Numbered from the stretch's first letter, positions 33,892 through 43,232 are shown. The stretch: DNA of 43,351 nt from Flavobacteriia bacterium (GCA_009924735.1 RFQZ01000021.1:1-43351), one strand, 5' to 3'. Numbers and translations are program-made. The notes: generated by a model from the sequence alone, not told the origin.

Positions 33892-35743
33892 ATGCGAATT
33901 CTGAAAGTTCCAACCAGCGATTGGAATGTGTTTCTAGGGCGTTGACAATTTCTCCTAACCGCTCACCCAAAGACAACAAAGCGTCGTTTTCCAAATCGCC
34001 ACTGGAAAGCTCATCGGTAATTTGTTGCTTTTCCAATTCCAATTGTCCTATGGTTTTCTCTAAGGCTTCAAATTCTGCTTTTTCCTTAAAAGATAGTTTC
34101 TTAGCGGGTGCGTCCTCTTGTATCGGTGCTGCAATTTTTGCTTTTGCATCCGGTCTTTGCTCACGTTTTAATTTAGCTTCTTGTACGCGGTATTCAGAAT
34201 AATTCCCAATGATGTCTTTCACCACGCCATTCCCTTCGAAAAGGAAGAGGTGGTCCACCATTTTATCCATGAAATATCGGTCGTGGGAGATTACGATCAA
34301 TGAACCTTGAAAGGCGAGTAGGTATTCCTCTAGCGCAGCCATGGCAAAAATATCTAAGTCATTGGTAGGCTCATCCAATACCAAAAAATTAGGATTAGAC
34401 ATCAAGATGCGCAACAATTTCAGTCGTCTTTTTTCCCCACCACTCAGTTTGGAGACAAATTGAAAATGCATGTCTCGGGGAAATAGGAAGCGCTCCAACA
34501 GTTGTGCTGCAGAAATTTGTTTTCCTTTTTCCAACGGAATAAATTCTGCAACGTCCCTTACGATGTCAATTACTTTTGCATCGGCTTCATACACCAAATT
34601 TTCTTGCGTGTAATGTCCAAAATGTATGGTTTCACCAATGACAATTTTTCCCTTATCTGGCAATTCTTCGCCTAAGATCATTCTGATGAAAGTCGTCTTT
34701 CCTGTACCGTTGTTCCCGACGATTCCCACGCGTTCCGTCCTTTGAAAATGATACGAAAAGTTATCCATGATTACCTTCTCCCCGAAGGCCTTGCTGATTT
34801 TGTGAATCTCGACAATTTTTGTCCCCAAACGCTCCATTTTGATGGACAATTGCATTTGGTCCTTGTTGATTCTCTGCGAAGCGGTTTCCTTTATGTCAAC
34901 GAAGGCATCAATTCTTGCTTTTTGTTTGGTGCCCCTTGCTTTGGGTTGTCGTCGGATCCATTCCAACTCCTTTCGAAAGGTGTTTTGCGCTTTTTCAATC
35001 GTAGATTGGAGTTGTTCTTGTCGTTCCGCTTTTTTGAAAAGGTAATAGGAAAAATTCCCGTTGTATTTGTAAATATTGGGATTTTCCAGCTCGTAGATGG
35101 TGTCGCAAATGGACTCAAGGAAGTAGCGGTCGTGGGTCACCATGAAGACGGTTGAGTTGCTTGAACTTAAATAGCTCTCTAACCATTCAATCATGTCTAA
35201 ATCTAAGTGGTTGGTGGGCTCATCTAAAAGCATGAAATCAGCTTCGGACAAGATCACTTTAGCGAGGGCTACGCGTTTTTTTTGTCCCCCAGACATGGTT
35301 TTAAGTTTGCCTTCAGGTTGCAGTTTGAGGATTGAAAGTACCTTAGAGATTTTTGATTCTAGGTCCCAGGCATCATTTTCCGTAATGATTTCGCTTAGTT
35401 TTTCAATGGCGTCAAGGTCGTTCTCATCCAAGGCAACATTGTACTGATGAATGAATTTGAAAATTTCAAGGCTGTTGTCGTAAATCACATCCATGACCGT
35501 AGCTTCCTCTGGAAAAGCATCGCTTTGGTCCATAAAAGAAATACGGATGTCCTTTCTAAAAACAATGTTCCCTGTGTCGATAGGTTCTAGGCCCATAAGA
35601 CAGCGAAGCAGGGTTGTCTTGCCTGCGCCGTTTTTGGCTACGAGCGCAACCTTTTGGCCTTGTTCTATACCGAAGGTAATGTTCTCAAAAAGGGCTCGTT
35701 CACCAAAGGTTTTGGTGCAATTTTCAACTGAAAGAAAGTTCAT
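33890..35743 (-). CDS. uup: ABC-F family ATPase, Uup-like
   Basis: The 617-aa soluble protein has two ABC domains and no transmembrane segments. First: Walker A AKNGAGKT (36-43, first Gly replaced by Ala), signature MSGGQKKR and Walker B FMLLDEPTNHLD. Second: GNNGTGKT, LSGGEKRR and FLVLDEPTNDLD. Between them is the P-site tRNA-interaction linker with a charged helical pair (KAERQEQLQSTIEKAQNTFRK). A C-terminal coiled coil (KEKAEFEALEKTIGQLELEK) marks Uup within ABC-F rather than EttA. ABC-F proteins act on ribosomes or, for Uup, also affect DNA precise excision. It is last in the nine-gene minus-strand run. Confidence 0.9.
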   Translation of the reverse strand: MNFLSVENCTKTFGERALFENITFGIEQGQKVALVAKNGAGKTTLLRCLMGLEPIDTGNIVFRKDIRISFMDQSDAFPEEATVMDVIYDNSLEIFKFIHQYNVALDENDLDAIEKLSEIITENDAWDLESKISKVLSILKLQPEGKLKTMSGGQKKRVALAKVILSEADFMLLDEPTNHLDLDMIEWLESYLSSSNSTVFMVTHDRYFLESICDTIYELENPNIYKYNGNFSYYLFKKAERQEQLQSTIEKAQNTFRKELEWIRRQPKARGTKQKARIDAFVDIKETASQRINKDQMQLSIKMERLGTKIVEIHKISKAFGEKVIMDNFSYHFQRTERVGIVGNNGTGKTTFIRMILGEELPDKGKIVIGETIHFGHYTQENLVYEADAKVIDIVRDVAEFIPLEKGKQISAAQLLERFLFPRDMHFQFVSKLSGGEKRRLKLLRILMSNPNFLVLDEPTNDLDIFAMAALEEYLLAFQGSLIVISHDRYFMDKMVDHLFLFEGNGVVKDIIGNYSEYRVQEAKLKREQRPDAKAKIAAPIQEDAPAKKLSFKEKAEFEALEKTIGQLELEKQQITDELSSGDLENDALLSLGERLGEIVNALETHSNRWLELSEFA

Positions 35744-35764
35744 AGTGTGTTTTTTATCGACTGC

Positions 35765-36247
35765 TTAGCGCAAGCGATTGATGGAATCAAGGAGTGTTTT
35801 ATCTCGAAGCACACCCTTGTAGCCAAAAAAGGTCAAAGGAAGGGTTGTCACAGCAACGTAAAATCCTAACTGAATATGGTTGCTGGCATTGGCATTCCCT
35901 TGTACAAAAAGCAGGGTACTCCAAATGACAAAGACGACAACTAGGAAGGTGTTCACAAGAAAAGTTAGCCTAGCCAAAGACAGCTGACGTTTGATTTTTT
36001 TGAAGGAAACCATGGTGCTCACTAACAAAAGAATCATTCCTAAAACGGGGACAACAAGGGGAATGAATTCATTGGAAATCAATTGAAAGGACCCTTTTGA
36101 GTAGTAGTAAGAGGATCGACCGTAAAGGTCAACGATGTGGTACTCCATTGATGATTCATGAAATTTTAAAAAATCAAGACCTCCAAGCAGTACAATGAAG
36201 AGTAAGGTAGAAAGAATAAAATAAACAGATTGAATTCTCTGGAACAT
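35765..36247 (-). CDS. DUF4293 family membrane protein
   Basis: The 160-aa protein begins MFQRIQSVYFILSTLLFIVLL, typical of the DUF4293 family found in Bacteroidota. Four hydrophobic segments are seen: about residues 8-25, 62-82, 91-113 and 123-143. They are separated by short basic loops (KKIKRQLSLAR, RDKTLLDSINRLR), implying cytoplasmic termini. Function unknown. A possible TATCTTTG box (36268 to 36261) within the end of aroC lies 13 bases before the start. Confidence 0.82.
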   Translation of the reverse strand: MFQRIQSVYFILSTLLFIVLLGGLDFLKFHESSMEYHIVDLYGRSSYYYSKGSFQLISNEFIPLVVPVLGMILLLVSTMVSFKKIKRQLSLARLTFLVNTFLVVVFVIWSTLLFVQGNANASNHIQLGFYVAVTTLPLTFFGYKGVLRDKTLLDSINRLR

Positions 36248-36257
36248 AATTCGGTTT

Positions 36258-37328
36258 TTACAAAGATAAGGTCTTATTGCGTAAAAAGAAGTCTAAAATT
36301 ACAATTGCGGCCATAGATTCTACAATTGGCACGGCGCGTGGCACCACACAGGCATCATGTCGTCCTTTGGGTTCTAGGGTGTTTTGTTGACCGGCGGCGT
36401 TTACGGTGGTTTGTTTTTGCATGAGGGTTGCTACCGGCTTAAATGCCACACGAAAATAGATGGGCATCCCATTGGTAATCCCGCCTTGGATTCCGCCCGA
36501 AAAATTTGTTTGTGTGGTAAAATCATCATTGAATAAATCATTGTGTTCACTTCCCAACATTTTTGCAGCGTCAAAGCCACTTCCAATTTCAAAGCCTTTC
36601 ACCGCATTGATGGAAAGCATGGCTTTTCCTAAATCTGCATGAATTTTATCAAAAACAGGTTCTCCAAGTCCAGCTGGAACCCCATGGATAACGCATTGAA
36701 TGCATCCACCAGCCGTGTCTCCTTTTGCCTTCACCTCCTGTAAATAGTCCTCCATTTTTTTGGAGATTTCAAGGTCTGGACAACGCAACGTAGATTGGTC
36801 AATGGTACTTTGGGAATAAAAGCCAGACTTTTGGGGCATTCGTTGGGTGCCGATTTGGTCTACATACGTGCTGAATACAATTCCTTTGGATGCCAATATT
36901 TGAGCTGCGACGGCACCCGCAACCACTCGGCAAGCGGTTTCCCGGGCACTGGAACGACCCCCTCCCTTTGGATCGCGAAGTCCATACTTTTTTTCATAGG
37001 TGAAATCGGCATGGGAAGGACGGTACAATGTGGAGATGGAATCGTAATCTTCAGGACGCGCATCCTTGTTTTTGATGTTGAACCCAATGGGCGTTCCCGT
37101 GGTTTTTCCCTGGTATATTCCCGATAAAAAAACGACCTCATCTTCCTCTTTTCGTGCTGAAGCGAATGCGTTTTGTCCTGTTTTTCTTCTGTCTAAATAG
37201 GCTTGAATTTCAGAGAGGTTCAGTTCAAAATTTGGCGGACATCCTTCAATGATTCCTCCGATGGAAGGACCGTGAGATTCCCCGAAGGTGGTAAGTTTAA
37301 ATACATTTCCAAAGGATGATCCTGCCAT
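36258..37328 (-). CDS. aroC: Chorismate synthase
   Basis: Chorismate synthase makes chorismate from EPSP with reduced FMN, the last shikimate step. The 356-aa protein has the family signatures GESHG (16-20) with catalytic His19, RPSHAD (103-108) with His106, and GGGRSSARET (122-131). SGGIQGGITNG and the C-terminal DACVVPRAVPIVE are also present. The ATG at 37328 stands four bases downstream of a TAATTTTG box, giving a leaderless transcript candidate. Confidence 0.97.
   Translation of the reverse strand: MAGSSFGNVFKLTTFGESHGPSIGGIIEGCPPNFELNLSEIQAYLDRRKTGQNAFASARKEEDEVVFLSGIYQGKTTGTPIGFNIKNKDARPEDYDSISTLYRPSHADFTYEKKYGLRDPKGGGRSSARETACRVVAGAVAAQILASKGIVFSTYVDQIGTQRMPQKSGFYSQSTIDQSTLRCPDLEISKKMEDYLQEVKAKGDTAGGCIQCVIHGVPAGLGEPVFDKIHADLGKAMLSINAVKGFEIGSGFDAAKMLGSEHNDLFNDDFTTQTNFSGGIQGGITNGMPIYFRVAFKPVATLMQKQTTVNAAGQQNTLEPKGRHDACVVPRAVPIVESMAAIVILDFFLRNKTLSL
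36261..36268 (-). promoter_or_regulatory. Putative internal -7 box TATCTTTG for DUF4293/uup
   Basis: On the minus strand TATCTTTG (36268 to 36261) is an exact TAnnTTTG match inside the 3' end of aroC, 13 bases before the DUF4293 ATG. No good -33 element was found. It would allow expression of the last two genes independent of aroC. Confidence 0.35.
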
Positions 37329-37332
37329 GGTG

Positions 37333-37340
37333 CAAAATTA
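37333..37340 (-). promoter_or_regulatory. Putative -7 box TAATTTTG for aroC
   Basis: On the minus strand TAATTTTG (37340 to 37333) lies in the 22-base gap between queG and aroC, four bases before the aroC ATG. No clear -33 element is seen; the spacing implies a leaderless mRNA if it is used. Confidence 0.42.
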
Positions 37341-37350
37341 CGGTAATTTC

Positions 37351-38274
37351 TTATTCAGAAAGGAAATTAACATTGCGCATCCAGCCTTCATATTTTGTGC
37401 GTTTAATCGCGCTGTGCTTGAAAATCTCTTGAAAAGCTTCCTTACGTAAGCCCCTCCAATCTTCTTCAGCAAGGTTTAAAATTGAAAAATCTGGCATAAA
37501 TCTTTGCTCTTTCGTGGGTTTTGAAAATCGATTCCACGGGCAAACATCTTGGCAGATGTCACATCCAAAAGCCCAATGTTCCATTTTTCCTTTAAATTCA
37601 CTCGGTATGATCTCGTCCTTTAACTCTATGGTTAGATAGGAAATGCATTTTTTTGCATCAATTTGATAAGGTACCGCCAATGCGTCTGTTGGACAGGCAT
37701 CGATGCACCGCGTACATGTACCGCAATAGTCTTTCATGGGGGCATCTTGCGAGAAAGTCAAATCAGAAATGATTTCGGCAATGAAGAAAAAACTCCCCTC
37801 TTTCGGATGGATGAGGTTGGTGTTTTTTCCGAGCCAACCTAAGCCTGATTTTTTGGCCCAAACCTTATCCATTACAGGTGCAGAATCCACAAAGACCCTG
37901 CATTGAATTTCTCCAATTTCCAATGCGAGCCATTCAATTAAGGTATTTAAATGGTCTTTGATTACTTGGTGATAGTCCTCGCCGTAGGCATATTTTGCGA
38001 TCTTTGGCACGCCCGGGTTCTGGGTTTCGGCTGGATGATAATTGAATAGGAGGGAGATAACCGACTGAGATCCTTCAACCAATAGGGTGGGGTTTAAGCG
38101 CTTGTCAAAATGGTTTTCCATGTACCGCATTTCCCCATGTTGGTTGTTTTTTAACCAAGTTTCCAAAAGAGGTGCTTCGTGTGCTAAAAATCCCGCTTTC
38201 GAAAATCCACAATGTAAAAATCCGAGTTCCGTTGCTTTCTCGCGAATGGCATGTTTATAGGCGTCCGCCAACAT
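37351..38274 (-). CDS. queG: Epoxyqueuosine reductase
   Basis: QueG reduces epoxyqueuosine to queuosine at tRNA wobble position 34, using cobalamin and two [4Fe-4S] clusters. The 307-aa protein has the two cluster motifs CGTCTRCIDACPTDAL and CDICQDVCPWNRF, and the N-terminal cobalamin-binding region with VISLLFNYHP and KYAYGEDYHQVIK. Its need for cobalamin fits with a possible B12-type uptake set at 5128-7923, though that link is an inference. The gene sits 2 bases after ruvB, so the two are co-transcribed. Confidence 0.95.
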   Translation of the reverse strand: MLADAYKHAIREKATELGFLHCGFSKAGFLAHEAPLLETWLKNNQHGEMRYMENHFDKRLNPTLLVEGSQSVISLLFNYHPAETQNPGVPKIAKYAYGEDYHQVIKDHLNTLIEWLALEIGEIQCRVFVDSAPVMDKVWAKKSGLGWLGKNTNLIHPKEGSFFFIAEIISDLTFSQDAPMKDYCGTCTRCIDACPTDALAVPYQIDAKKCISYLTIELKDEIIPSEFKGKMEHWAFGCDICQDVCPWNRFSKPTKEQRFMPDFSILNLAEEDWRGLRKEAFQEIFKHSAIKRTKYEGWMRNVNFLSE

Positions 38275-38276
38275 GT

Positions 38277-39296
38277 TTAGAACAATCCATTTTGAAAATA
38301 CCCCAAATCTTTGCCCAGGTATTTGTACGTTTTTTCGGTGACCTTCCTACCTCTTGGCGTACGCATCAGAAATCCTTCTTGTATCAAGAAGGGCTCATAC
38401 ACTTCTTCCAAGGTTCCGGCATTCTCACCAATGGCGGTGGCAATTGTAGTCAATCCCACAGGACCTCCACTGAATTTCTCTAAGATGACTTTCAATATGC
38501 GTATGTCCATTTCATCCAATCCATTTTCATCTACATTCAAGGCTTTCAAGGCGATGTCAGTAATTTCTGTGTCGATGCTTCCGGTGCCTTTGATTTGCGC
38601 AAAATCCCTTACACGTCTAAGCAATGCATTTGCAATTCTAGGGGTACCCCTGCTTCTGCTTGCAATTTTATAGGCTGCGTCTTCATTAATGGCAATTTGA
38701 AGTAAATTCGATGAGCGTTCAACAATGTGGGTCAGCGTTTGCGCGTCGTAATATTCCAGTCTTGAATTGATTCCAAACCTTGCCCTGAGGGGAGAGGTTA
38801 ACAAACCTGACCGCGTCGTGGCGCCAATCAAGGTAAAAGGATTCAAGTTGATTTGAATGGTTCTGGCATTTGGGCCTGTGTCCAACAAAATGTCGATTAC
38901 ATAATCTTCCATTGCCGAGTAGAGATATTCTTCAACCACTGGACTTAAGCGATGAATCTCATCTATAAACAAAACATCGCCTTCACTTAAATTGGTAAGA
39001 AGTCCTGCCAAATCTCCAGGTTTATCCAAAACAGGGCCGCTGGTTACCTTAAACCCGACGCCCATTTCAATGGCGATGATGTTTGCAAGGGTGGTTTTCC
39101 CCAATCCTGGCGGGCCATGCAGTAGTACGTGGTCAAGGGGTTCATTTCTGAGTTTTGCGGCTTTTACGAAGATGGAAAGGTTTTCTACAACGTTGGGTTG
39201 CCCAGCAAAATCTTCCAATGTTTTGGGACGAAGAACTTTGTCATAGTCTTGGTCTGTATTCTCAGCCTGCTCTCGATAATCAAAGGAATCTTCCAA
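38277..39296 (-). CDS. ruvB: Holliday junction branch migration ATPase RuvB
   Basis: The 339-aa AAA+ motor drives branch migration with RuvA. Walker A is GPPGLGKT (61-68), Walker B VLFIDE (108-113), sensor 1 is in LIGATTRSG, and [19 protein letters not shown] is the sensor 2/arginine segment, followed by the winged helix [16 protein letters not shown] and [16 protein letters not shown]. The initiator is TTG (39296-39294), which gives the expected N-terminal length; no upstream in-frame ATG was found and the first internal Met would remove Walker A. A TAACTTTG box precedes it by 14 bases. Confidence 0.95.
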   Translation of the reverse strand: MEDSFDYREQAENTDQDYDKVLRPKTLEDFAGQPNVVENLSIFVKAAKLRNEPLDHVLLHGPPGLGKTTLANIIAIEMGVGFKVTSGPVLDKPGDLAGLLTNLSEGDVLFIDEIHRLSPVVEEYLYSAMEDYVIDILLDTGPNARTIQINLNPFTLIGATTRSGLLTSPLRARFGINSRLEYYDAQTLTHIVERSSNLLQIAINEDAAYKIASRSRGTPRIANALLRRVRDFAQIKGTGSIDTEITDIALKALNVDENGLDEMDIRILKVILEKFSGGPVGLTTIATAIGENAGTLEEVYEPFLIQEGFLMRTPRGRKVTEKTYKYLGKDLGYFQNGLF

Positions 39297-39310
39297 AATA
39301 GCGCTTTATA

Positions 39311-39318
39311 CAAAGTTA
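39311..39318 (-). promoter_or_regulatory. Putative -7 box TAACTTTG for ruvB
   Basis: On the minus strand TAACTTTG (39318 to 39311) occupies the 22-base gap between the HAD phosphatase gene and ruvB, 14 bases before the TTG start. No clear -33 TTTG was found, so use is uncertain. Confidence 0.42.
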
Positions 39319-40008
39319 TCAATCCTGATGGATTGGGAATTTATTTCTGGAACTAAAATCTAATAAGAAGGATTCCATGTTTTCATAATGGTAGTCTGCG
39401 AGGATAAGCTTAGGTTCGGGTGAGTGGGTTTTTTCGGGGATGCAAACCACTTTCATTTTGGCAGCTTTGGCGGAAATGATTCCGTTTAAAGAGTCTTCTA
39501 TAACCAAACATTTTGTGGGTTTAACACCCAAAGAGTTGGAAGCTGTTAAATAAACCGCTGGATGAGGTTTTCCATGGGATTCATTTTCAGCGGAATGAAT
39601 GGAGTCAAAGGCATCTTTAATGTTTAAGCTTTTCAAAACCGCTTCCATCAAGCGATGGGGGGAAGAGGTTGCCAAGCCGGTTTTGAAGTGACTGTTTTTG
39701 AAAAAGGCCAAGGTATCCATGACACCCCTCAAAGGGAAAGGATTTGCGTAAATCAAAGACTCCATGGCATCAATAATGTCGTTTACGACCGCTTGCTCGT
39801 TTGCAATGCCCCATTTTTCTTCCATGTTCCAAAAATGGACGACTTCGTCTATGCGAATGCCAACCGTTTTCTGAAAATCCTTTTTGGTGAGTTGGCTGCC
39901 AAGTTTTCCAAATACGTCTTCCATGGCAATCTTCCACAAAGGCTCGGAATCGATGAGTACACCGTCCATGTCAAAAATCAGGGATTCTAAATCTGAAGGA
40001 AAGGACAT
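39319..40008 (-). CDS. HAD-family phosphatase (HxpB/beta-phosphoglucomutase-like)
   Basis: The 229-aa protein has the HAD nucleophile motif IFDMDGVLIDSEP (Asp13 nucleophile, Asp15 acid/base), motif II in GLATSSPHRL, the Lys of motif III in HGKPHPAVY, and motif IV LVIEDSLNGI. The cap is of the small helical C1 class, as in hexitol and 2-deoxyglucose-6-phosphate phosphatases or beta-phosphoglucomutase. The substrate cannot be assigned. It lies three bases downstream of the CBS protein gene and 22 upstream of ruvB. Confidence 0.87.
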   Translation of the reverse strand: MSFPSDLESLIFDMDGVLIDSEPLWKIAMEDVFGKLGSQLTKKDFQKTVGIRIDEVVHFWNMEEKWGIANEQAVVNDIIDAMESLIYANPFPLRGVMDTLAFFKNSHFKTGLATSSPHRLMEAVLKSLNIKDAFDSIHSAENESHGKPHPAVYLTASNSLGVKPTKCLVIEDSLNGIISAKAAKMKVVCIPEKTHSPEPKLILADYHYENMESFLLDFSSRNKFPIHQD

Positions 40009-40011
40009 GCG

Positions 40012-41268
40012 TTATTTTAGAATGAGTCTGACTTTTTCAATTCTGCTTTTGCTCACTTGTGTGATGATCAAACGAATGGAATCGTCGATTACCAATTCGG
40101 TGTTCATTTCAGGAATCCTTTCCAATTTTTGAATGATCAATCCACCAAGGGTATCATAATCTTCAGATTCAGGAAGGTTGATGGGATAGTTTTCATTGAT
40201 GTAATCGATGTCCACCCGCGCAGAAAAGAGGTATTCATTTTCTGAAATTTGTTCTTCCAACCAGTCCTCATTGTCATGCTCATCTTCTATGTCGCCAAAA
40301 ATCTCCTCGATTACATCTTCTATGGTTATGATGCCTGCGGTACCTCCGTATTCATCCATCACAACGGCCATGTTGCCGGATTGCTTTGAGAACACCTCCA
40401 AAAGTTCTTTTCCAGACAAGACGCCAGGGACAAAACCGATGGGTTTGATGATGTTTTTTATGCTGGTTGGGGTGCTGAAGAAATCGAAGGAATGCACATA
40501 GCCAATGATGTTGTCTATGCTGTTTTTATACACAACGATTTTTGACAGTCCTTTTTGAATGAAAATTTGCAAGGTGCTTTCAACATCTTGTTCGATGTCT
40601 ACCGCAACAATTTCTGTTCTTGGTATCATACAGTCGCGTGCCTTGACATTTGAAAAGTCTAAAGCATTTTGAAGGATGGTCATTTCATTTTTGAATTCTT
40701 GTTCAGGCGAAATTCGCGCATTTATGTCTTCAACGTAGTGTTCCAAATCCACTTTTGAAAAGACTTTTACCGAGGACTTCATTTTTGAACCCGTGGCTCT
40801 CAGCAGTAACATGCTCAGGGAAAGAACGAATTGGGTAGGGAGGTAAAGAAGGATAAACACCACCAAAAGTGGAAAAGTCCCCAGGTTTAAAAACTTGTTT
40901 GGGTTGATCGCCGCGATTGCTTTCGGGAAAAATTCCGCACCGATGAGTACCAATAAGGTTGAAAGTATGGTTTGGATGATCAATACCAAGACTTGGTCGT
41001 GAATGCCCCAAAGTTGATGGGTGTCTCCAACTAGAATTTTCCCGAATGAAATTCCATAGACAACGAGGGAAATGTTATTCCCAAGTAACATCATGGCAAT
41101 CATGGTAGATTGGTTTTTGTAAAACAATCCATTGATTTTACCTTTCAGGGTTCCTTTTGATTTTTCTACTTCAATTTTCAAACGATTGGAGGAAAGGTAA
41201 GCCTGTTCCATTCCTGAAAAGAAAGCCGAAGAAACCAAGGAAAGTAAAACGAGTTGTATGTCCGACAT
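40012..41268 (-). CDS. DUF21/CBS-domain membrane protein (CNNM/TlyC-like, possibly GldE)
   Basis: The 418-aa protein has an N-terminal DUF21 membrane domain of four hydrophobic segments (about 7-26, 55-76, 93-114, 125-155; motif GAEFFPKAIAAINPN). A CBS pair begins at MIPRTEIVAVDIEQD, with MDEYGGTAGIITIEDVIEEIFGD as the second CBS end, and a C-terminal CorC/HlyC domain includes DYDTLGGLI. Family members act in Mg or other divalent cation homeostasis. In Bacteroidota one paralogue is named GldE for its association with gliding, but gldD is not adjacent, so I do not use that symbol. It overlaps purD by one base. Confidence 0.87.
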   Translation of the reverse strand: MSDIQLVLLSLVSSAFFSGMEQAYLSSNRLKIEVEKSKGTLKGKINGLFYKNQSTMIAMMLLGNNISLVVYGISFGKILVGDTHQLWGIHDQVLVLIIQTILSTLLVLIGAEFFPKAIAAINPNKFLNLGTFPLLVVFILLYLPTQFVLSLSMLLLRATGSKMKSSVKVFSKVDLEHYVEDINARISPEQEFKNEMTILQNALDFSNVKARDCMIPRTEIVAVDIEQDVESTLQIFIQKGLSKIVVYKNSIDNIIGYVHSFDFFSTPTSIKNIIKPIGFVPGVLSGKELLEVFSKQSGNMAVVMDEYGGTAGIITIEDVIEEIFGDIEDEHDNEDWLEEQISENEYLFSARVDIDYINENYPINLPESEDYDTLGGLIIQKLERIPEMNTELVIDDSIRLIITQVSKSRIEKVRLILK

Positions 41269-42542
41269 TAAATTAAATCTTTACCAATATCCCTACGAAA
41301 ATAGGCATTTTCAAAGGTGATTTTTTTAATATTATCATAGGATTTATCCAGCGCCAAAGAAATGTTCTTTCCATAGGAGGTTACGGCCAATACCCTTCCA
41401 CCATTGGTAATCACTTGGGGACCGTCGGAGGTGGTTCCTGCGTGAAAAACCATACTGTCAGAAATCCCGTTCAGGCCATAGATGATTTTGCCTTTTTCAT
41501 ACAATTGAGGATAGCCACCCGAAACCATCATTACGGTTGCAACGGACTTTTCATTGAATTGTATGTCTCTTTCGGAAAGGGTTTGAGAGGCTACGCCTTC
41601 CAAGAGGTCTAAAAGGTCGGATTTGATTCGTGGGATGACTACTTCCGTTTCTGGGTCACCCATTCGGCAATTGTATTCAATCACATAAGGATCCCCTTTC
41701 ACATTGATTAAACCGAAAAATATAAATCCTTTATAGTCGATTTTTTCTTTCCCTAATCCTTTAACAGTGGGTATAATGATTTGATTTACAACTTTATCCA
41801 TGAAAGCAGGCGTAGCGAAAGGCACAGGAGAAACAGCTCCCATTCCGCCGGTGTTTTCACCTAAATCTGCTTCGCCAATCCTTTTGTAATCTTTTGCTTC
41901 AGGTAACAATTTGTAGGAAATACCATCGGTTACCACAAAAACGGAAAGCTCAATGCCTTTAAGAAATTGTTCAATCACTACCGTTTTACTTGCATCGCCG
42001 AATTTTTCGTCCAACAACATGTGGGTGAGTTCCTGTTCAGCGGCGACCAATTCCTCTACAATAACAACCCCTTTTCCAGCTGCTAAGCCATCAGCTTTGA
42101 GTACATAGGGAGGTTTCATGCTTCGCAAAAAATGGATGCCTTCCATCAGAGTGTCCACAGTGAAAGCTCCGTATTTTGCAGTGGGTATGTTATGTCTAAA
42201 CATGAATTCTTTCGCGAAAGATTTACTGCCTTCTAACTGTGCTCCTAGCTTTGAAGGCCCAATCAATGCACATTTTTGCAAGGAAAGGTCGGTTTTAAAG
42301 AAATCAGCAATGCCATTAACCAAAGGTTCTTCAGGGCCAACGACGACCATTTCAATACCATTTTTAAGAACAAAATCTTTGATTTCAGGAAAATTTGAAA
42401 GGTTCAGGGAGACGTTTTTTCCATACTGTTTGGTGCCGGCATTGCCAGGGGCGATGAACAATTCATCAAGTATGGAACTTTGGGCTATTTTCCAAGCCAA
42501 AGCATTTTCACGACCGCCAGCTCCCAATAATAGTATTTTCAT
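41268..42542 (-). CDS. purD: Phosphoribosylamine-glycine ligase (GAR synthetase)
   Basis: PurD makes GAR from phosphoribosylamine, glycine and ATP. The 424-aa ATP-grasp enzyme begins MKILLLGAGGRENALAWKIA, with VVGPEEPLVNGI, PYVLKADGLAAGKGVVIVE (ATP-grasp lysine loop), GENTGGMGAVSP and IEYNCRMGDPETEVV as diagnostic sites. It begins three bases after purQ and overlaps the DUF21/CBS gene, forming one purine-led transcription unit that continues toward ruvB. Confidence 0.96.
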   Translation of the reverse strand: MKILLLGAGGRENALAWKIAQSSILDELFIAPGNAGTKQYGKNVSLNLSNFPEIKDFVLKNGIEMVVVGPEEPLVNGIADFFKTDLSLQKCALIGPSKLGAQLEGSKSFAKEFMFRHNIPTAKYGAFTVDTLMEGIHFLRSMKPPYVLKADGLAAGKGVVIVEELVAAEQELTHMLLDEKFGDASKTVVIEQFLKGIELSVFVVTDGISYKLLPEAKDYKRIGEADLGENTGGMGAVSPVPFATPAFMDKVVNQIIIPTVKGLGKEKIDYKGFIFFGLINVKGDPYVIEYNCRMGDPETEVVIPRIKSDLLDLLEGVASQTLSERDIQFNEKSVATVMMVSGGYPQLYEKGKIIYGLNGISDSMVFHAGTTSDGPQVITNGGRVLAVTSYGKNISLALDKSYDNIKKITFENAYFRRDIGKDLI

Positions 42543-42545
42543 TTC

Positions 42546-43232
42546 TTAGCAGAAATTAAGTAGCGATTCAAACAGTGCTTTTCCGTCGACATTGCCCAAC
42601 AAAACATCTGAAGCACGTTCAGGGTGTGGCATCATTCCAAAGACATTTTTCGTGGCATTTGTAACGCCTGCAATGTTTTGAACGGTACCGTTGGGATTGT
42701 GCGCTTCGTCAATTTTACCATCGACTCGACAATATTTGAACAAAATTTGATCGTTCGCTTGCATGTTTTCCAAGGTGTCTTCGTCAGCGTAGTAACGACC
42801 TTCTCCATGCGCAATCGGAATTTTATACACTTCATTTTTCACCAAGCCTTTGGTTATTGGACTGTTGAGGGTGTTGGGTGTGATGTAAACATTTTTGCAA
42901 ATAAACTTTTGGTTGGCATTGTGAAGCAAGGCACCCGGAAGCAATCCGCTTTCCGTAAGAATTTGAAAACCATTGCAAATGCCCAAAACATATCCTCCTT
43001 TTCCAGCATGCTGGATGACTTCGTTCATAATGGGAGAGAATTTAGCAATGGCACCGGATCGTAAATAATCGCCGTAGGAAAATCCTCCGGGCAATACGAC
43101 CATGTCAACGCCTTGTAAATCTGTGTCTTTGTGCCAAAGTGAAACCACTTCTTGACCTAAAACATCCTTTAAAACATATACCATGTCCTGGTCACAATTG
43201 GATCCAGGAAAAGTTACCACACCAAATTTCAT
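42546..43232 (-). CDS. purQ: Phosphoribosylformylglycinamidine synthase, glutaminase subunit PurQ
   Basis: PurQ is the class I glutamine amidotransferase that supplies ammonia to the PurL synthase in the fourth step of purine synthesis. The 228-aa protein has the nucleophile Cys86 in LGICNGFQ, His203 and Glu205 in MMPHPERA, and an oxyanion region LPGGFSYGDYLRSG. A free PurQ implies the three-part PurS-PurL-PurQ form rather than the fused large PurL of gammaproteobacteria; PurS and PurL are outside the window. A TAACTTTG box lies 16 bases upstream, so this gene probably leads the nine-gene minus-strand run. Confidence 0.96.
   Translation of the reverse strand: MKFGVVTFPGSNCDQDMVYVLKDVLGQEVVSLWHKDTDLQGVDMVVLPGGFSYGDYLRSGAIAKFSPIMNEVIQHAGKGGYVLGICNGFQILTESGLLPGALLHNANQKFICKNVYITPNTLNSPITKGLVKNEVYKIPIAHGEGRYYADEDTLENMQANDQILFKYCRVDGKIDEAHNPNGTVQNIAGVTNATKNVFGMMPHPERASDVLLGNVDGKALFESLLNFC

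Noticed and set aside
34742..35155. 137-aa plus-strand frame within uup
   Set aside because: Antisense shadow of the ABC-F linker region.
40012..41268. Naming the DUF21/CBS protein gldE
   Set aside because: Domain architecture fits both GldE and general TlyC/CorC paralogues; no gliding genes are adjacent.
42118..43064. Plus-strand frames of 143 and 146 aa opposite purD and purQ
   Set aside because: Both are antisense to well-identified enzymes with intact catalytic motifs and have no recognisable domain or start signal.
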